NCBI GenBank assembly: GCA_012270975.1 | Contig: JAAXHH010000129.1 | Location: 169,437 to 233,436 of the forward strand | Source: Candidatus Latescibacterota bacterium | GTDB lineage: Bacteria; JAAXHH01 | Reading direction: 5' to 3' | Length of the DNA stretch: 64,000 nucleotides | Part shown: positions 60,820-64,000 of the stretch, piece after piece | Layout of the letters: each line of letters opens with the position of its first letter | How positions within the stretch are numbered: the stretch's first letter is position 1 | Notes under the pieces: model-generated | Told to the model about the DNA's origin: nothing | What the model saw: the letters and a program-made list of their open reading frames with translations, nothing else | Databases searched by the model: none | Made by a program: the position numbers and the translations under genes

Positions 60820-62307
60820 ATGCTCAAACATCAGCGTACCATAAAATCCTCCGCGTCCGTGACGGGAATAGGTTTGCACACTGGAGGGCAAGCGACGCTG
60901 ACTTTCAAGCCGGGTACCGTCAACGACGGGATCCGGTTCGTTCGTGTCGACCATCCCGAGAGACTGGAAATCCCGGCCGACATCGATTACGTGGTCGACA
61001 CAACGAGGGGGACGAACCTGGCGCGCGACGGTGTCCGGATCCACACCGTCGAACACGTCCTGGCCGCCGTGGCGGGACTGGGTGTGGACAACCTCCGTAT
61101 CGAACTCGACGGCGCGGAACCGCCGATTTGCGACGGCAGCGCCATTCCCTTCGTAAACGCCCTGCTGGAAGCCGGTATCGTCGAACAGGACGCTCCCCGC
61201 GAATACCTGGAACTGGATAATCCGGTGCTTTACTCGGAACGGGAAAACGGACTGTTGAAGGAACTCGTCGTCATGCCCTCCGACGATTTCCATCTCACCT
61301 ACATGGTCGACTATCAGAAATCCAATCTCGCCAGCCAGCACACGGTGCTCTACTCGCTGGAAGACGAATTCGTCACCGAGTTCGCGCCTGCGCGGACATG
61401 GACCTTCCTGAGTGACGTCAAGGCCCTGCGCGAAAGGGGGCTGATCAAGGGCGGCAGCCTGGAGAGCGCGGTCGTCATCGCCGACATGGACCTGTCGGAG
61501 AAAGAACTGGACGAGTTGAAGGACCTGTTCGGCGTGGACGACAGGGTGGTGATCGGAGAGAACGGAATCGTGGGCACCCAGCCCCTGCGATTCGACAACG
61601 AGCCGTGCAGGCACAAGGCCCTTGACCTGATCGGCGACCTGGCGCTGCTCGGGGCGCCGCTCAGGGCCCAGGTATTCGGCGCGCGGTCCTCCCATGCCGC
61701 CAATGTCGAACTGGTACGCCGAATACGCGGCGCCTGCGTGAAGAAGAAACCCGCAACCGAGGCAGGAACTCCATCCACAACCGAGATGGAAACCCCGCCC
61801 GCGACTGCGCCGGAAACGGTCCTGGATATCGAAGACATCCTTCGCCTCCTCCCCCACCGGTATCCATTCCTGCTCATCGACCGGGTGATCCACATGGAAC
61901 CCGGGAAACGCGTAGTCGCCTTGAAGAACGTGACCATAAACGAACCTTTTTTCGCGGGCCACTTCCCCGGCCATCCCGTTATGCCGGGTGTCCTGATCGT
62001 CGAAGCCATGGCGCAGGCGGGCGGCCTGCTGCTGCTCAACACGATCGACGACCCGAAAAGCAAAATGGCGTATTTCATGGGAATCGATCGGGCGCGGTTT
62101 CGCAGGCTGGTTAAGCCCGGGGACCAGCTGCGCTTCGAGCTGGAGATGATCCGAATGCGTATGCATGCCTGCAAGATGGAAGGCAAGGCCTACGTGGGCA
62201 ATGAACTGGTCGCCGAAGCCGTGCTCATGGCCATGGTTACGGACCAGGCCGGCCAGGCGGACCAGGCGGACCAGGCGGACCAGACGGACCAGGAGACTCC
62301 ACAGTGA
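60820..62307 (+). CDS. lpxC/fabZ: Bifunctional UDP-3-O-acyl-N-acetylglucosamine deacetylase / 3-hydroxyacyl-ACP dehydratase (LpxC-FabZ fusion)
   Basis: Fusion of the committed lipid A deacetylase with a fatty-acid dehydratase, 495 residues. LpxC occupies about 1-308: zinc ligands in [12 protein letters not shown] and [12 protein letters not shown], with the substrate phrase [12 protein letters not shown] Thr/Pro/Ala-rich linker covers about 309-333. FabZ follows with [15 protein letters not shown] and the catalytic [20 protein letters not shown]. The last 20 residues are a DQA repeat made by a 9-bp tandem array. Such fusions are common in Bacteroidetes and relatives. Confidence 0.94.
   Translation: MLKHQRTIKSSASVTGIGLHTGGQATLTFKPGTVNDGIRFVRVDHPERLEIPADIDYVVDTTRGTNLARDGVRIHTVEHVLAAVAGLGVDNLRIELDGAEPPICDGSAIPFVNALLEAGIVEQDAPREYLELDNPVLYSERENGLLKELVVMPSDDFHLTYMVDYQKSNLASQHTVLYSLEDEFVTEFAPARTWTFLSDVKALRERGLIKGGSLESAVVIADMDLSEKELDELKDLFGVDDRVVIGENGIVGTQPLRFDNEPCRHKALDLIGDLALLGAPLRAQVFGARSSHAANVELVRRIRGACVKKKPATEAGTPSTTEMETPPATAPETVLDIEDILRLLPHRYPFLLIDRVIHMEPGKRVVALKNVTINEPFFAGHFPGHPVMPGVLIVEAMAQAGGLLLLNTIDDPKSKMAYFMGIDRARFRRLVKPGDQLRFELEMIRMRMHACKMEGKAYVGNELVAEAVLMAMVTDQAGQADQADQADQTDQETPQ
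62241..62294 (+). repeat. 9-bp tandem repeat inside the lpxC/fabZ 3' end
   Basis: Six 9-base units based on GGACCAGGC encode the terminal Asp-Gln-Ala repeats of the LpxC-FabZ protein. The unit is the reverse complement of the one after radC at 46562-46597. Confidence 0.8.
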
Positions 62308-63116
62308 CGGACACGACCACCGAAGTCCAGATTCATCCCACGGCCATCGTGCATCCCGACGCGGAGTTGGGGGCCGGGTGCAGTATCGGTCCCTACACGA
62401 TCGTGGAACCCAACGTGACCATCGGGGCGGGCACCCAGATTGCATCAAGCGCGCTGATCGGCGCCCATACCCGTATCGGCGCGGAGTGCAGGATCTATCA
62501 CGGGGCCGTGGTGGGATCGATCCCCCAGGATCAGAAATTCATCGGCGAGCAGTCCACGCTGGAGATCGGAGACCGGACTTCCATCCGGGAGTTCACCACG
62601 CTGAATCGCGGGACCAGCGCCCTGGGGAAGACGGTGATCGGCAGCGATACACTGGTCATGGCCTATGTGCACGTCGCCCACGACTGCGTGATCGGCAACC
62701 GGGTGATCCTCGCCAATGGGTCGCAACTGGGTGGCCACGTGGAAATCGAGGATTTCGCCATTACCGGCGGACTCGTCGCGGTTCACCAGTTCGTCCGGAT
62801 CGGCCGTAATGCCTTCATCAGCGGGGGCGGCATGGTTACCAAGGACATTTGCCCGTACATCAAATACGGCCACGATCCGCTAAAGCCCGTTTCACTCAAC
62901 ACCATCGGCCTGAAGCGCTGCGGATTCTCCGAGGAATCCATACGTACGCTCAAAAAGGCCTATCGACTGCTTCACCGGTCCTCGCTCAATATCTCCCAGG
63001 CGGTGATCGCGGTGACGGCGGAAGTGGAACAGACCGATGAAGTCAAATACCTGCTCGCGTTTATAGAAGAAAGCGCGCAGCGCAGCAAGCGGTACGGCCG
63101 CGGCCTGACGGCCTGA
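62304..63116 (+). CDS. lpxA: Acyl-ACP--UDP-N-acetylglucosamine O-acyltransferase
   Basis: First enzyme of lipid A synthesis, 270 residues. The left-handed beta-helix starts at once ([16 protein letters not shown]), with the catalytic histidine in [14 protein letters not shown]. The conserved [20 protein letters not shown] and the C-terminal helical domain ([19 protein letters not shown]) follow. The start is GTG at 62304, overlapping the upstream stop as GTGA with AGGAG in front, so translation is coupled to lpxC/fabZ. Confidence 0.95.
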   Translation: MTDTTTEVQIHPTAIVHPDAELGAGCSIGPYTIVEPNVTIGAGTQIASSALIGAHTRIGAECRIYHGAVVGSIPQDQKFIGEQSTLEIGDRTSIREFTTLNRGTSALGKTVIGSDTLVMAYVHVAHDCVIGNRVILANGSQLGGHVEIEDFAITGGLVAVHQFVRIGRNAFISGGGMVTKDICPYIKYGHDPLKPVSLNTIGLKRCGFSEESIRTLKKAYRLLHRSSLNISQAVIAVTAEVEQTDEVKYLLAFIEESAQRSKRYGRGLTA

Positions 63117-63227
63117 TCACCGGAGGCAGCGTTTCGACGTCCTGATCATCCGGAGGCAGCGGCGGGATCGTTGCCCCCGAAACCCCATTTACCATCATTC
63201 CCTCAAGTCAAAAGAAAGGATCTGCCC

Positions 63228-64000
63228 ATGTCGGCCGTCTCAACCGGGGGGCGTACCGTGCGTATCGCCTCGCCCATGTCACCTCCATCGTGGGCCTTGC
63301 TGGAACTGAACCTGATCAAACAGCAGGAAGAAGCCGTGGAAGCGTTTTACGATCAGTACTTCGACGAACGCGGTTACCTGCTGTGCGTCCCCCGCTGGGG
63401 CGGCGACGACGGTCCGGACGACGCGGCGGAGAACTTCGCGAACTGGCCGGAACTCTACGCGATCGGCGCTTCGAAACGAGTGTATGACCTGTACAGGAAA
63501 GCCTGGGACGGCCACCTGCTGCAGTACACCGAGGCGAAGACCACCGAGGTCGAATTCGCCCGGGACGGCATGTATTTCAAGGAATTCCCGACGATGTTCG
63601 ACTGGATGCACAACGGGGAGGGATTCACCGCCTTTTTCCTCGAGGGCCTTTGCGATCCGAAGGACAAGAAGTTCATAGACCGGACGCGTCGTTTCTGCGG
63701 TTTCTACATGGGTGAAGATCCCATCGCCGACAACTACATTCCAGAGCATCACGTGATCAAGAGCATGTTCAACGGCAGTCGTGGACCGATGTTGCGCAAG
63801 GCCACCGGGCTCGACTGGGCCGGCGACTCCATCGAGGTCGAGGGCCGTTTCAGACTGGGACACGGGGAACGGAACTACGAAGAGATGGTCGCCCATTTCA
63901 AGGACTACAACGATGTGGCCGGCGATCATCCGCTGAACATGGGCGTGACCACGATGACACTGAACGCCTACATGATCGACGGCGATGAAAAGTACTTCGA
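63228..64000 (+). CDS. Unrecognised protein, 3' end beyond the window
   Basis: The frame is open from the ATG at 63228 (AAAGAAAGGA upstream) to the end, giving 257 residues. It is rich in Trp, Tyr, Phe and acidic residues, with stretches such as YDQYFDERGYLLCVPRWGGD, TMFDWMHNGEGFTAFFLEG and MGEDPIADNYIPEHHV. No signal peptide or membrane helix is seen. The pattern of helices with aromatic and acidic residues recalls alpha/alpha-barrel carbohydrate enzymes, but I cannot assign a family. A 110-base gap separates it from lpxA. Confidence 0.6.
   Translation, partial: MSAVSTGGRTVRIASPMSPPSWALLELNLIKQQEEAVEAFYDQYFDERGYLLCVPRWGGDDGPDDAAENFANWPELYAIGASKRVYDLYRKAWDGHLLQYTEAKTTEVEFARDGMYFKEFPTMFDWMHNGEGFTAFFLEGLCDPKDKKFIDRTRRFCGFYMGEDPIADNYIPEHHVIKSMFNGSRGPMLRKATGLDWAGDSIEVEGRFRLGHGERNYEEMVAHFKDYNDVAGDHPLNMGVTTMTLNAYMIDGDEKYF

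Noticed and set aside
60529..62448. 639-codon open frame antisense to lpxC/fabZ
   Set aside because: The [13 protein letters not shown] repeats derive from the 9-bp tandem array read on the other strand; no independent evidence of coding.
63115..63165. Imperfect repeat of CTGATCA-type and CCGGAGGCAGCG sequence after lpxA
   Set aside because: Two imperfect copies only, no hairpin or promoter association; not enough to call a repeat feature.

Overview
This is a GC-rich, gene-dense chromosomal window from a bacterium with an LPS-bearing outer membrane. It contains BamA, Skp, LpxD, LpxC-FabZ, LpxA, LolC/E and LolD, together with an arginine-kinase quality-control set (McsA, McsB, ClpC) that is better known from Gram-positives. 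The LpxC-FabZ fusion, the mix of housekeeping genes, and the abundance of phytanoyl-CoA dioxygenases, Gfo/Idh/MocA dehydrogenases, enolase-superfamily enzymes, HyuA/HyuB and M81 and M14 peptidases fit the FCB superphylum. Uncultured marine Latescibacterota-like lineages are my best guess, but this is inferred from gene content and not from any marker search. I saw no tRNA or rRNA gene, IS element, prophage, CRISPR array or origin. No intergenic stretch exceeds about 300 bases.

Layout. 1-10.5 kb (minus strand): an edge-truncated FAD oxidoreductase, then a tight operon reading transglutaminase-like protein, epimerase, DapA-type aldolase, enolase-superfamily enzyme, Gfo/Idh dehydrogenase, HyuA, HyuB. 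It looks like a catabolic pathway for a small organic acid or cyclic amide of unknown identity. 10.6-17.7 kb: accessory metabolic genes on both strands (zinc alcohol dehydrogenase, Gfo/Idh, a LarA-like protein, a Tat-signal RraA-like protein, a small outer-membrane protein, an NTF2-like protein, Ldh2). 16.7-24 kb (minus): peptide-binding protein, two PhyH oxygenases, an M14 carboxypeptidase and Ldh2. 24.1-31.4 kb: housekeeping and cofactor genes (BioY, Bcp, TrmB, HisJ-type phosphatase, FabV, NAPRTase, PyrH). 31.4-41.5 kb: a second accessory block (GH113-like hydrolase, flavin oxidoreductase, multi-pass membrane protein, ceramidase-like hydrolase, a second enolase, SDR, DUF423, M81 peptidase).

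41.5-63.1 kb is nearly all plus-strand core biology: an acyltransferase with a large unknown N-terminal region, NfeD and slipin, RadC, a third Gfo/Idh, release factor 2 with a programmed +1 frameshift, then lysS-lolC/E-lolD-mcsA-mcsB-clpC, which probably share one strong promoter, and bamA-skp-lpxD-lpxC/fabZ-lpxA for outer-membrane assembly. The window ends inside an unrecognised gene.

The most notable items are: the McsA-McsB-ClpC axis embedded between lipoprotein-sorting and BAM/LPS genes in a diderm; the PlsC-like protein with about 440 unknown residues; a membrane-protein gene whose coding signal runs upstream of any canonical start; a 92-residue extension on an enolase homologue; a strong lysS promoter followed by a 5'-terminal hairpin; and 9-bp tandem repeats shared, in opposite orientations, by distant loci.
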